Below are positions 15,849 to 24,347 of a stretch of 45,229 nucleotides of DNA, piece by piece. The notes under the pieces were generated by a model. That model did not search any database, was not told the origin of the DNA, and saw only the letters and a list, made by a program, of their open reading frames with translations. Each line of letters starts with the position of its first letter. Position 1 is the first letter of the stretch. Source of the DNA: Lactobacillus sp. HBUAS51381 (GTDB taxonomy: Bacteria; Bacillota; Bacilli; Lactobacillales; Lactobacillaceae); NCBI RefSeq assembly GCF_012641095.1, contig NZ_JAAVSC010000022.1:1-45229 (forward strand), written 5' to 3'. The position numbers and the translations under genes were made by a program.

Positions 15849-17213
15849 TTAATCGACCTCCTCAGTCAATCGCTTGCCAATTGGTTGTAAGACCAGCATG
15901 CAGACCACTGCGGCCAATCCGGCAACGAACACACCGAGGCTGTTATCCCGGAAGATTCCCTGGGCGAACGGTCCGTTCCACACGGCGTTGTTCGTGAATA
16001 GAAAACCGGTGATCACCGCAACGACCCAGGAGCTGAGCCCCTTCCAGTTATAGCGATTGGTCGAGGCCAACATCATCTCGCTCACGGCATAGCCCTCGCG
16101 GCGGTACAGGACGCTGTCACACAGGAAGACGGCCACCCAAGCGGCCAGACACGTCCCCAGGAATCCCAAGAATAGCTCAAAGTTTCCCATAAAGTCTTCG
16201 GCTACAAAGAGCACGTAGACCGGAATTAAGATCACAATTAAGCCGTGAATCATTAACGACTGTGGCTGGGAAACGTGAATCCCCACCGTTTCCAGATTAA
16301 TCCGGGCTGATCGTAGGCTGATGATGCATTGCGGAATCAGACCGCCGGCGGCCACTAAGAAATAAATCACCGTCATCCATGAGGGCAATGCGTGACTCAT
16401 CACCGCAATGGGGTTGGCGGCACTGGCTAGGCCGGGTTCAACGGTGCTGAGGAGTACCCCGCCCCACATTAGAATAAACAGTGGAACCGCGCCGCCTAAC
16501 AAGGTATGCCAAAACGTCGCCCGTTGACTGGCCTGTGGTTTGACATAAGCGCCCCAGTCCGCAGCCGCCATGGACCAACTAATACCGGATCCCGCGGCAA
16601 CAATGGAGACGGCCGGCCAAAAGCCGCCCAACCATTTTCCGGTCGGCTGTGCTAAAGCCTGCTGCCAATTTGCCTTCATCAAAAACAAGACGAGAATCAC
16701 CACCGTTAATGCCCCAAAGATCCACGATAGCCAGGTCTGAATCTTGGCCAAAACCGCCTCATCAACTAGTCCCGAGAGAATGACGACCCCGGCAAAGAGA
16801 GCTAAGGCAATGGCCGTCACCACCCCGGACTTGGCAACGTGAATGACTTGTAAGAGCGAGACCAGTAACAAGGTCCCGGTAATCACGTTGATGGCCAGCC
16901 ACCCCACCATGTTGATCCACGCAATACCATTGGGGAGCTTATTCCCCTGCGTCCCATACGCGGCCCGTGACAGCTTAAAGGTCGTCACGCCTTCTCGCTT
17001 ACCGATCATGGCCACCCACCCCGGAAAGGCAAAGGATAACGCCCCAACTAATGAGGCCAGCGTGGCCTGAATAAATGATAAATGATAGCTCACGATGATC
17101 GCGCCAAACACGATCCCCATAATGCCGATATTGGCGGCAAACCAATTGTAAAATAACTTCCCCGGTGTTAACGTCTTATCTTTCTGCGGTACTTTAAGTG
17201 TTTCCCCATTCAT
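15849..17213 (-). CDS. NCS1 family nucleobase permease
   Basis: A 454-residue integral membrane protein with about twelve transmembrane segments. The N terminus (F-Y-N-W-F-A-A-N-I-G-I-M-G-I-V-F-G) and the G-W-V-A-M-I-G-K-R-E-G loop are typical of cytosine/purine/allantoin permeases that co-transport Na+ or H+. ATG at 17213 is chosen; the upstream TTG at 17231 would overlap the GAGGAG ribosome binding site. It leads the operon with pfkB and the small protein. A promoter lies about 150 bases upstream, leaving a long leader. Confidence 0.9.
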   Translation of the reverse strand: MNGETLKVPQKDKTLTPGKLFYNWFAANIGIMGIVFGAIIVSYHLSFIQATLASLVGALSFAFPGWVAMIGKREGVTTFKLSRAAYGTQGNKLPNGIAWINMVGWLAINVITGTLLLVSLLQVIHVAKSGVVTAIALALFAGVVILSGLVDEAVLAKIQTWLSWIFGALTVVILVLFLMKANWQQALAQPTGKWLGGFWPAVSIVAAGSGISWSMAAADWGAYVKPQASQRATFWHTLLGGAVPLFILMWGGVLLSTVEPGLASAANPIAVMSHALPSWMTVIYFLVAAGGLIPQCIISLRSARINLETVGIHVSQPQSLMIHGLIVILIPVYVLFVAEDFMGNFELFLGFLGTCLAAWVAVFLCDSVLYRREGYAVSEMMLASTNRYNWKGLSSWVVAVITGFLFTNNAVWNGPFAQGIFRDNSLGVFVAGLAAVVCMLVLQPIGKRLTEEVD

Positions 17214-17361
17214 ATTTTCCGAACTCCTCAATTATGTATTGGCTGGTGACGACGGCCACCGCCCCACGGACCTGACCGCCGCCTGACAACAATGCCTCTT
17301 AGTCATCCCGTCCTACTTCATTTCACGCCTGCACCCCTCCTCAAAAAATTTGAATATCCCC

Positions 17362-17390
17362 ACTATACCGTAATCGGGGTTAACTGTCAG
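17362..17390 (-). promoter_or_regulatory. promoter of the NCS1-pfkB operon
   Basis: On the minus strand CTGACA (17385-17390), a 17-base spacer, and TATAGT (17362-17367). The resulting leader of about 140 bases contains a GAGGAGG site and short frames but no recognised riboswitch. Confidence 0.65.
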
Positions 17391-17450
17391 AGGTGAACAC
17401 TTACAAATTTATTTATATTATTATTCGGTTATTCACGCCTATCAAGGTAC

Positions 17451-17482
17451 AAAAAAACGTATAGCCCGATAAGCTATACGTT
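17451..17482 (-). terminator. terminator of the aldo/keto reductase gene
   Basis: Perfect 10-bp stem AACGTATAGC (17456-17465) and GCTATACGTT (17473-17482), followed on the minus strand by a run of T's (A17451-17457). Confidence 0.88.
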
Positions 17483-17490
17483 AAATTCGA

Positions 17491-18333
17491 TTAGTCAAAT
17501 TCTTCATACTCATTAGGATCCTGACCCTCTAGTCGACCATCCGCCCGGCTCAGGGCATTGATGGCCGTCATTTCTTCTGGGGTCAGGTTAAAGTCAAAGA
17601 TATCCAGGTTGGACCGCTGATGCAGCAGGTTGCTGGCCTTAGGAATTGGTACGATTCCCCGCTGAACGTGCCACCGCAGAATAATTTGGCCCACATTCTT
17701 CGCATATTTCTTCGCGAGTTTCTGAATTAGGGGTTCCTTTAACGCCGCGCTACCACGCCCCAACGGACTCCAAGCCTCGGTCACAATTCCCCGCTGCTGG
17801 TCGGCCGTTAACAGCCGCTGATTGTTCCAGTACGGGTGAACCTCAACCTGATTGACGGCCGGCGTGACGCCCGTTTTCTTGACCAGCCGATCCAAATGCT
17901 CTGGTTCAAAGTTGGAAACCCCAATCGAACGAATCAGGCCGCGGCTCTGGGCGTCAATCAGTGCCTGCCAAGCTTCCACGTAATGGTCGCGCTTCGGCAG
18001 TGGCCAATGAATGAGAAAGAGGTCAAAGTCATCCAATCCCATCCGATAGAGCGACTCCTGAATGGCCATCGTCGCATCGGCATACCGGTGATACTTTCCT
18101 GGCAACTTAGAGGTCACAAAGAAGGCCGATCGGGGTAGGCCAGACCGCCGGATCGCTTCACCCACGGCACCTTCGTTATCGTAATTGGTTGCTGAATCCA
18201 GACTACGATAACCATCCTTAATCGCCGTCAGGATCTGATTAACGCCTTGACCGCCACGAACTTGGAACGTGCCCAAGCCCAGCGCCGGCATCTGCTGACC
18301 ATCGTTAAACGTGACTGTTGGTATCTCTGTCAT
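17491..18333 (-). CDS. aldo/keto reductase
   Basis: A 280-residue NADPH-dependent oxidoreductase of the AKR5-type (2,5-diketo-D-gluconate reductase/YvgN-like). The catalytic tetrad is visible: Asp46, Tyr51, Lys76 and His109 (L-I-H-W-P). The cofactor loop I-P-K-A-S-N is intact in the form used by AKRs. The start is ATG at 18333, next to a GTG at 18336; GAGGAGG precedes both. Monocistronic, with its own terminator. Cytoplasmic; the physiological substrate is probably a small aldehyde or ketone. Confidence 0.93.
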   Translation of the reverse strand: MTEIPTVTFNDGQQMPALGLGTFQVRGGQGVNQILTAIKDGYRSLDSATNYDNEGAVGEAIRRSGLPRSAFFVTSKLPGKYHRYADATMAIQESLYRMGLDDFDLFLIHWPLPKRDHYVEAWQALIDAQSRGLIRSIGVSNFEPEHLDRLVKKTGVTPAVNQVEVHPYWNNQRLLTADQQRGIVTEAWSPLGRGSAALKEPLIQKLAKKYAKNVGQIILRWHVQRGIVPIPKASNLLHQRSNLDIFDFNLTPEEMTAINALSRADGRLEGQDPNEYEEFD

Positions 18334-18387
18334 CACATTATCCTCCTCGTTTAAGTTGATCTAGGATAACCTTAACGCTGAATTCCC

Positions 18388-19572
18388 TTAAAGGGAACTA
18401 TTTTGGCGCCGATGCTGCTTGATGACCTGATTCAAGAGGACCGCTAAGACCAGTGAAATGGCCGCATATACGGCCGCTCCCCAGCTGATGTGGTTCAGTC
18501 CCACCACGCCCAACATTCCGGAAGCCGTAGCGGAACCCAGTGAAATCCCAAAATTAAAGAAGATTGAGTTCAGCGATGACGCCAACACCGTGGATTGCGG
18601 ATATTCCTCTTCGGCAATATTTAAGAAGTGAATCTGGATTGGTGAGTTGATAATCGTCACAATTAGGCTGAGTACCAGTAAGATCCCCAGACCCCCAAAT
18701 TTCGAAGCTAACCCGATTGGTAACGCGGCCAGCAAGATAACGTCTACGACATAGAAACGCGGCATAATCCGTAGCCCGTTACGCTCGGCCAACATCCCAG
18801 ACAACCGATTGCTGATAATGCTCATGATCCCGATCAGGAATAACAGCCAATTCAGGCTCTGCGTGCTAAAGCCCAGCGCCGTCGTTAATAGTGGTCGAAT
18901 GTAGGTGTAATACGCGTACATCGTGGCCGCCGTGAAGAGCACCAGGGCAATTCCCACATAAATCCGGCGGTCCTTGAGCAGCACTAATTGATTCTTGATG
19001 CTGCCCTGAACCTGTTCGACCTGACGCGGCAATAACCAGCCCAACAGGACACAGGTAACCGCGCTGATGATCGAAATGAGGTAGAAGGCATCGTGCCAGC
19101 TATAACTGGTACTAATGGCCGTTCCAATTGGCACCCCAAAGACCGAAGCGATACTGAACCCGGCAAAGATCCACGAGACCAGACTCGCCCGTTTTTCTCG
19201 CGGCGCAATGGAACTGGCAAACGTCATGATTAAAGAAATAATCGCGCCGGCCACCATCGCCGTCATCATCCGCGACAGCAGGAGCACCGGATAATTCATG
19301 GCAAACCCGCTCAACGTGTTCCCCACCAGGAAGATGCCCATCAGGGTCATTAATGTCTTATAACGACTGAAGCGACTGGTTAACACGGTGATGAACGGTG
19401 TACTGACCGCATACACCGTGGCAAAGATGGTGACCAAATACCCCACCGTGGCCACCGGAATTCGATATTCCTGGGCAATGTCGGAGAGCACCCCGACCAC
19501 GATAAATTCATTACACCCCAACATAAACGCCACCAGGACAAAGACGATGGCTTGCCAACGATACTTGTTCAC
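18388..19572 (-). CDS. MFS transporter, DHA1-type exporter (paralogue 1)
   Basis: A 394-residue membrane protein with twelve predicted transmembrane segments. Motif A-like residues are in the L-T-S-R-F-S-R-Y-K-T loop between helices 2 and 3, and the antiporter motif C in G-F-S-I-A-S-V-F-G-V-P-I-G. This is the AraJ/YdhP/Bmr-like drug-export subgroup. GTG at 19572 follows AGAGGAG at good spacing; the longer in-frame extension is rejected. A close paralogue lies directly upstream (19682-20869), evidently a tandem duplication. The hairpin GGACGT/ACGTCC at 19650-19670 lies between them. Confidence 0.9.
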   Translation of the reverse strand: MNKYRWQAIVFVLVAFMLGCNEFIVVGVLSDIAQEYRIPVATVGYLVTIFATVYAVSTPFITVLTSRFSRYKTLMTLMGIFLVGNTLSGFAMNYPVLLLSRMMTAMVAGAIISLIMTFASSIAPREKRASLVSWIFAGFSIASVFGVPIGTAISTSYSWHDAFYLISIISAVTCVLLGWLLPRQVEQVQGSIKNQLVLLKDRRIYVGIALVLFTAATMYAYYTYIRPLLTTALGFSTQSLNWLLFLIGIMSIISNRLSGMLAERNGLRIMPRFYVVDVILLAALPIGLASKFGGLGILLVLSLIVTIINSPIQIHFLNIAEEEYPQSTVLASSLNSIFFNFGISLGSATASGMLGVVGLNHISWGAAVYAAISLVLAVLLNQVIKQHRRQNSSL

Positions 19573-19681
19573 GATAAATTCTCCTCTGACTCTCAATATT
19601 TTCACTCGCTACTTATCAGAATACACTATCTTTTCGCAAACGAGCAGGTGGACGTCTCATGAAAACGTCCCCAATTAAAAT

Positions 19682-20869
19682 TTATTTTTCAACCGTCGTC
19701 GTTGACTGGTGAGTCGCGACGACCCGGTTCAAGATAAGCACTAAAATCAGGGAAATCAACGCATACCCCGCCGCGCCAAAGCTGATATTTTGCAAGCCAA
19801 CCTGACCCAACATCAGTGACGCCGTGGCCGACCCGACCGAAATGCCAATATTAAACGAAATCGGACTCACCGATGAGGCCAGCATCGTCGCCTGCGGATA
19901 ACTCTCGGCCGCCACGTCCAGGAAGTGAATCTGAACCGGTGCCCCGGCAATGGTGACGATTAACGTGAGAATCAAGAGCACACCGAAGCCCAACACCTGA
20001 CTGTTTAAGGCGAGGGGGAGAACCAGCAGCAGGGCAATATCGACGACGTAAAACCATGGCAGCGGCCGCATCCCCCCACGTTCCGCCAGCGCGCCCGACA
20101 ACCGGTTACTGATAATACTCATGATTCCCAAGACAAAGAGTAACCAATTCAGGCTCGTCAGGCTAAAGCCCATGCTGGTGGTGATTAGCGGCCGGATGTA
20201 GGTGTAATAGGCGTACATCGTCGCCGCCATGAAGAGATTGACGGCGATCCCCAGATAAACCCGTTTATCCGTCAGAAAGACCAGTTGATCCTTCACGCCC
20301 CCCTTAACTTGCGGCAAATTCCGCGGCAGCAACCACGCCAGTAGGAGATACGTGATCAAGGTCACGCCGGAAATAACGTGAAAGGCCGTCCGCCAACTAT
20401 CTGCGGTACTAATGGCCACACCAATCGGTACCCCAATGACCGAGGCAATACTAAACCCGGCCGAAATCCAGGCAATCAGAACCGCCCGTTTGTCGTGAGG
20501 CGCAATATCGTTGGCAAAGGAGATGATGAACGATTCAATCGCCCCCGCCACTGCGGCCGTTACCACCCGTGTCACCAGGAGCATGCCATAGCTCGTCGAA
20601 AAGCCGCTCAACGTGTTCCCAATGAGGAAGATCAACATCAGAACCATCAGCGTCTTGTACCGACTAAAACGATTGGTTAGCACCGTAATGAAGGGCGTGC
20701 TGACAGCAAACGTCGTGGCAAAAATCGTCACCAAGTAGCCCACGGTGGCCACCGAGACGTGCAGTGACTGGGAAATATCGGAGATCACCCCGACCACAAT
20801 AAACTCATTACATCCCAACATAAACGCGGTTAATACAAAAATAATCGTTTGCAGACGGTACTTTGACAT
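19682..20869 (-). CDS. MFS transporter, DHA1-type exporter (paralogue 2)
   Basis: A 395-residue exporter closely resembling the next gene along its whole length, sharing the F-M-L-G-C-N-E-F-I-V-V-G-V start and the Y-A-Y-Y-T-Y-I-R-P-L loop. The start at 20869 has AAGGAAG upstream. A 19-base imperfect palindrome (20887-20905) lies just before the ribosome binding site, and a TetR gene lies immediately upstream in the same direction. A TetR-controlled multidrug or metabolite exporter is the likely role; the substrate is unknown. Confidence 0.9.
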   Translation of the reverse strand: MSKYRLQTIIFVLTAFMLGCNEFIVVGVISDISQSLHVSVATVGYLVTIFATTFAVSTPFITVLTNRFSRYKTLMVLMLIFLIGNTLSGFSTSYGMLLVTRVVTAAVAGAIESFIISFANDIAPHDKRAVLIAWISAGFSIASVIGVPIGVAISTADSWRTAFHVISGVTLITYLLLAWLLPRNLPQVKGGVKDQLVFLTDKRVYLGIAVNLFMAATMYAYYTYIRPLITTSMGFSLTSLNWLLFVLGIMSIISNRLSGALAERGGMRPLPWFYVVDIALLLVLPLALNSQVLGFGVLLILTLIVTIAGAPVQIHFLDVAAESYPQATMLASSVSPISFNIGISVGSATASLMLGQVGLQNISFGAAGYALISLILVLILNRVVATHQSTTTVEK

Positions 20870-20886
20870 TGTTGACTTCCTTCCGT

Positions 20887-20905
20887 TTACCAATTCAATT
20901 GGCAA
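20887..20905. promoter_or_regulatory. candidate operator before the MFS genes
   Basis: TTACCAATT-C-AATTGGCAA, a 19-base palindrome with one mismatched pair, 18 bases upstream of the start codon. Position and symmetry fit a TetR-family operator for the regulator at 21019-21657; this is inferred. Confidence 0.45.
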
Positions 20906-20974
20906 TTTTTATTTAATCCATATTTGGCAATGTGGTGTTCATTAACCTCTACTCTCTAGGGTACACGAGAACAC

Positions 20975-21009
20975 AAAAAACGGCTAGTCCCCTCAGGCAA
21001 CTAACCGTT
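20975..21009 (-). terminator. terminator of the TetR gene at 21019
   Basis: Minus-strand stem AACGGTTAGT with ACTAGCCGTT (one G-U pair), followed by T's (A20975-20980 on plus). Confidence 0.8.
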
Positions 21010-21018
21010 TCATTTTCC

Positions 21019-21657
21019 CTATTTCTTAATCGTACGAATGATCTGTTCGGAGATGGTCTCCAAATCCCGTGCCACATCGTGAACAAGGACTGGCGCATAA
21101 CTTCTCTGAACGATATACATGACCAGCTGACCACCAAAGATCCGGACGATGCCTGCCGCATCAATATCATCGCGGAGCTCACCCGTCCGCCGAAAATTCT
21201 TCAATAATTCACCCAAGAAGTCGAAGTCACTGGTGGCCACCAACTTACCGAATAACTGTCGCAGTTCCTCGTTAGTCATCATCTCCATCACGAGAATCTT
21301 AACCGCTTCAATGTTTCCTGCGGCAAAGTGATAGCGATCGGTCACCATAAAGCGCACCATCTCGGGCAAGGTCTCCTGACGGGCAATGCCAGCAAAGAAC
21401 TCGTCCCGATAAGCCGGGAAGAAATGCTGCATCACCGGCTTAACAATGGCAAATAACAAATCCTGTTTGGTATGAAAATATTTAAAGATAGTCGCCTGAC
21501 TAATGCCAGCCGCCTTGGCAATATCCACCGTCGACGTACCGTCAAACCCGTCTTTCGAAAAGAGATCCATGGCGGCCACCAACGCCGCCTTCTTACCCCG
21601 TGGCATCTTCTGTTGATCCAGCCAATCGCGGTAATTGACAAAAATATTTGGTTCCAC
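21019..21657 (-). CDS. TetR/AcrR family transcriptional regulator
   Basis: A 212-residue regulator with a clear N-terminal helix-turn-helix (T-S-T-V-D-I-A-K-A-A-G-I-S-Q-A-T-I-F-K-Y-F) and a C-terminal TetR_C domain with long helices. The N terminus has an extra ~20 residues before the first HTH helix. GTG at 21657 fits the AAAGG site at nine bases better than GTG at 21666. It is upstream of, and in line with, the two MFS genes but separated by a terminator. Repression of those exporters is the simplest hypothesis. Confidence 0.88.
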   Translation of the reverse strand: MEPNIFVNYRDWLDQQKMPRGKKAALVAAMDLFSKDGFDGTSTVDIAKAAGISQATIFKYFHTKQDLLFAIVKPVMQHFFPAYRDEFFAGIARQETLPEMVRFMVTDRYHFAAGNIEAVKILVMEMMTNEELRQLFGKLVATSDFDFLGELLKNFRRTGELRDDIDAAGIVRIFGGQLVMYIVQRSYAPVLVHDVARDLETISEQIIRTIKK

Positions 21658-21798
21658 ACCGCTCACCCTTTCCGATTACATTTTTGCTATTTTACGGATA
21701 CGGATTGCCGGCCGCAGCCAACCAAAGGCGCCTACAACCGGCAATCAATGTTATTAGTCTATTATACGCGAATTTGTCCCTAAACGCCTGTAGTTTCC

Positions 21799-23034
21799 CT
21801 AAACTTTCCGGTATCGTTTCAGTCCCACAACATTCAAGATGGTTAATCCAATCAAGAAGACCAGTAGGATGGCAATATCGAAGCCGAGACTGAAGATGGA
21901 CGTCCCCCGCATGATAATGTCACTGACGGCATCCCCAGAGTATTTCAACGGGATGACGTAGGAAATATCCTTAACCCAATCGGCCATGGAATCCAGTGGG
22001 ATGATCCCGGAGAAGAAGACTTGCGGGATAATGACCAGTGGGATGAATTGCATCATCTGGAATTCGGAGTTGGCAAACGTTGATAACAGAATCCCAAAGG
22101 CCAACGCGACCAGCGCGAGAATCAGGTTGATAACTACCACGCTCGCCATACTACCGACCACCTCAATGCCCAACAGCCAGACAGTCGTCAAGACAATCAC
22201 AATGGTCTGAATCATCGCGAGAATCCCATAACTTAACATGTAACCAAAGACGATGGACGACCGTTTCACTGGCGTTGCCAACAACCGGTCCAGGGTGCCC
22301 GTCGTCCGTTCCTTTAGAAGCGCCATCCCGGAAATCAGGAAGACGAAGAAGAAGACGAAGAAGCCCATCAGGATTGGCAACATTTTAGCAAAGTACCCGG
22401 TATCTTTATCCCCATAGACGTAGTGGTTCGTGATCTTAGGGGTTGATTGACTGGAACTCTTCGTTGCGTGGTTCGTCGCCGTTGCCTTAGTCGCGGCGGC
22501 TTGTTTAGCAGCGGCTTGCTTAGCGGCAGTCGCGCTCCCAGCCGTAGCGGTTGCGGTGCTAGCGGCGGCCTGCTGCTTCTGCAGTGCCTGTAATTGGGCC
22601 TGCAACTTGACTGTGGCCTTGGTACTTTGCTTCAACGCCGACTTCAGTTGATTGATGCTAGTCGCGGTCAGGGCGTTCTTAAAGGCTAACTTGACCGTGG
22701 CCGTCTTGGTGGAGTCGGTGTTGGCATACGTCAGACTGTAGTTGCGCCCGTTTTTCTTGATAATCGCGTCGACTTTTTCGTCATTCATGGCCCGCTTGGC
22801 ATCCTTCTTGGTGTCGTAGCTCTTGACCGTAACGTGTTTGATGCCGCCCATTTCCTTATTCAACTTCTGGGAAACGGAGACCGTTCCCACACTCACATCG
22901 GTTGAGGAGTTGGTATTAAAGATAACACTCATCAGCAACATCACCAGGACAGGCGCGATAAACATCAATGCCAGCGTCCGCTTATCCCTAAAAAGTTCTT
23001 TCAGCACACGGTTCATAATTCCAATTGTTCTCAT
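21799..23034 (-). CDS. ABC-2 type exporter permease
   Basis: A 411-residue membrane component of an ABC exporter. One N-terminal transmembrane segment (residues 19-40) is followed by a large extracytoplasmic region to about 210, then five more segments in the ABC-2 domain, including the T-G-T-L-D-R-L-L-A-T-P loop. An Ala-rich, low-complexity stretch (residues 150-195, with A-A-A-K-Q repeats) sits in the outside loop and is longer than in usual YhgE/YadH-like permeases. It overlaps the ATPase gene by four bases. Probably exports drugs, lipids or peptides. Confidence 0.9.
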   Translation of the reverse strand: MRTIGIMNRVLKELFRDKRTLALMFIAPVLVMLLMSVIFNTNSSTDVSVGTVSVSQKLNKEMGGIKHVTVKSYDTKKDAKRAMNDEKVDAIIKKNGRNYSLTYANTDSTKTATVKLAFKNALTATSINQLKSALKQSTKATVKLQAQLQALQKQQAAASTATATAGSATAAKQAAAKQAAATKATATNHATKSSSQSTPKITNHYVYGDKDTGYFAKMLPILMGFFVFFFVFLISGMALLKERTTGTLDRLLATPVKRSSIVFGYMLSYGILAMIQTIVIVLTTVWLLGIEVVGSMASVVVINLILALVALAFGILLSTFANSEFQMMQFIPLVIIPQVFFSGIIPLDSMADWVKDISYVIPLKYSGDAVSDIIMRGTSIFSLGFDIAILLVFLIGLTILNVVGLKRYRKV

Positions 23035-23756
23035 GATTCAACCCCCTCCGCCTTTAAGAAGACGTCTTCAATCGTGTCAACACCGTACTGTTTCTTCAAC
23101 ACGGCTGGCGCATCGAACGCCATGACTTCGCCGCCCAGGAGTAAGGCCACCCGACCCACCAGTTCGGCTTCGTCCATCACGTGCGTCGTAATCAGGATGC
23201 TACGGCCCTCATCACGAATTCGACCAAGCTCCGCCCAAATCTGGCGTCGCAACGCGGGATCGATTCCCACGGTCGGCTCATCTAAGATCAACAGCTTCGG
23301 ACTCCCTAACAGGGCAATGGCCAAGGACAACCGGCGCATCATTCCCCCGGAATAACCCGAGACCCGTTTATTCAGATCGGCCGTCAGATCCACGACCGCC
23401 GCAGCGTGCATGACTTCTTGTTTCATATCCGCCTTAGCGATCCCCTTCATTAAGCCGAAGAACTTGAGATTTTCCAGACCGGACAAGGAATCGTACAGGG
23501 CATCCGTCTGGGCCATGTACCCGATTTGTCCCAGCAGTTCGCGATTTGGCATGGTTGTGTCGAAGACCTTGGCCGAACCGCCGCTGGCGACCTCCATGCC
23601 CAGCGTTACTTTAATGACCGTTGATTTTCCGGCGCCGGATGGTCCGATAAGTCCGACAATTTCACCAGGATTCACGGTGAGATTAATATCTTTTAAGACG
23701 GTTTGATCGCCAAATTTCTTGGCAAGATGTTGTAAATCAATAATGGCTTTTCCCAT
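23031..23756 (-). CDS. ABC transporter ATP-binding protein
   Basis: A 241-residue ATPase that drives the adjacent permease. Walker A is GPSGAGKST, the signature is Y-S-G-G-M-M-R-R-L-S, and Walker B is L-L-I-L-D-E-P-T-V-G, followed by the H-loop T-T-H-V-M-D-E-A. It belongs to the drug-exporter (CcmA/DrrA) class. ATG at 23756 is chosen with GGGAGG upstream; the longer TTG reading would include that site. Transcribed from a promoter covered by a palindromic operator and divergent from a marR gene. Confidence 0.94.
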   Translation of the reverse strand: MGKAIIDLQHLAKKFGDQTVLKDINLTVNPGEIVGLIGPSGAGKSTVIKVTLGMEVASGGSAKVFDTTMPNRELLGQIGYMAQTDALYDSLSGLENLKFFGLMKGIAKADMKQEVMHAAAVVDLTADLNKRVSGYSGGMMRRLSLAIALLGSPKLLILDEPTVGIDPALRRQIWAELGRIRDEGRSILITTHVMDEAELVGRVALLLGGEVMAFDAPAVLKKQYGVDTIEDVFLKAEGVES

Positions 23757-23786
23757 GATAGTGCCTCCCAAAACAGATTTTGAAAA

Positions 23787-23808
23787 GGTGAGTGATTAAT
23801 TACTTACC
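23787..23808. promoter_or_regulatory. imperfect palindrome before the ABC genes
   Basis: A 22-base imperfect palindrome, GGTGAGT-ATTAAT-ACTTACC in outline, with two mismatched pairs. It shares GGTGAGT/ACTCACC ends with the neighbouring operator at 23816-23831 and may be a second binding site. Confidence 0.4.
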
Positions 23809-23815
23809 TGATAAA

Positions 23816-23847
23816 GTGAGTATATACTCACCTCGTTTTTTTGTCAA
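23816..23847 (-). promoter_or_regulatory. ABC operon promoter with overlapping operator
   Basis: On the minus strand TTGACA (23842-23847), a 17-base spacer, and TATACT (23819-23824): a near-consensus sigma-A promoter. The perfect 16-base palindrome GTGAGTATATACTCAC (23816-23831) covers the -10 box, so binding would block RNA polymerase. MarR is the inferred ligand. Confidence 0.75.
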
Positions 23848-23854
23848 CCACACC

Positions 23855-23896
23855 TTGCAAATTTTTTTAAATTGGTGTACTGTGTATATACACAGT
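23855..23896 (+). promoter_or_regulatory. marR-hydrolase promoter with overlapping operator
   Basis: TTGCAA (23855-23860), 17 bases, then TACTGT (23878-23883). The perfect 18-base palindrome ACTGTGTATATACACAGT (23879-23896) covers the -10 box. It shares the GTATATAC core with the operator of the divergent promoter. Confidence 0.7.
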
Positions 23897-23915
23897 AAAG
23901 AAAGGATCCTGACCG

Positions 23916-24347
23916 ATGACCCACCACTTCTACCAGACCTGTGCCTACTTTACGGCCGCACGGTATATGCGATCCGTGGAGCAGCTAACGGACAAAATCT
24001 TTGCGCCGACCGGCCTGAAACCCGCCTACAGCTACATTATGATGGCACTGGAGGATCATCACCCCCAAACCATCAAGGAACTCGCCACTAAGCTGGGCTA
24101 CGAGCGCTCCACGATTTCGCGAATGACCAAGACGCTGGCCCAGCGAGAACTAGTTTCCTTACAGGCGCAGGGCCGAGCCACCAGCATCGGTCTCACCGCG
24201 CAGAGTGCCGACTTCTTAGCCACGGCAAATCACTGTTTGGATCAGCTGACGGCGACGACTGACCGCCTGATGGGTAACGACAAGGCAACGATGACGACTT
24301 TACTCACTTCAAATAATCAAAAAATTCGGGAGGACTTACACTCATGA
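23916..24347 (+). CDS. MarR family transcriptional regulator
   Basis: A 143-residue winged-helix regulator. Helices of the DNA-binding domain are visible at T-I-K-E-L-A-T-K-L-G-Y-E-R-S-T-I-S-R and the wing at Q-A-Q-G-R-A-T-S-I-G-L-T. It faces an ABC exporter gene and precedes an alpha/beta hydrolase whose ATG overlaps its TGA. The palindromes over both promoters share a core, so it most likely represses both transcripts until a small molecule releases it. Two Cys residues (Cys9 and Cys110) could serve redox sensing, which is speculative. Confidence 0.9.
   Translation: MTHHFYQTCAYFTAARYMRSVEQLTDKIFAPTGLKPAYSYIMMALEDHHPQTIKELATKLGYERSTISRMTKTLAQRELVSLQAQGRATSIGLTAQSADFLATANHCLDQLTATTDRLMGNDKATMTTLLTSNNQKIREDLHS

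Noticed and set aside
21703-21746. Terminator of the ABC operon
   Set aside because: The stem is followed by no T-run on the minus strand and the loop is 26 bases long.
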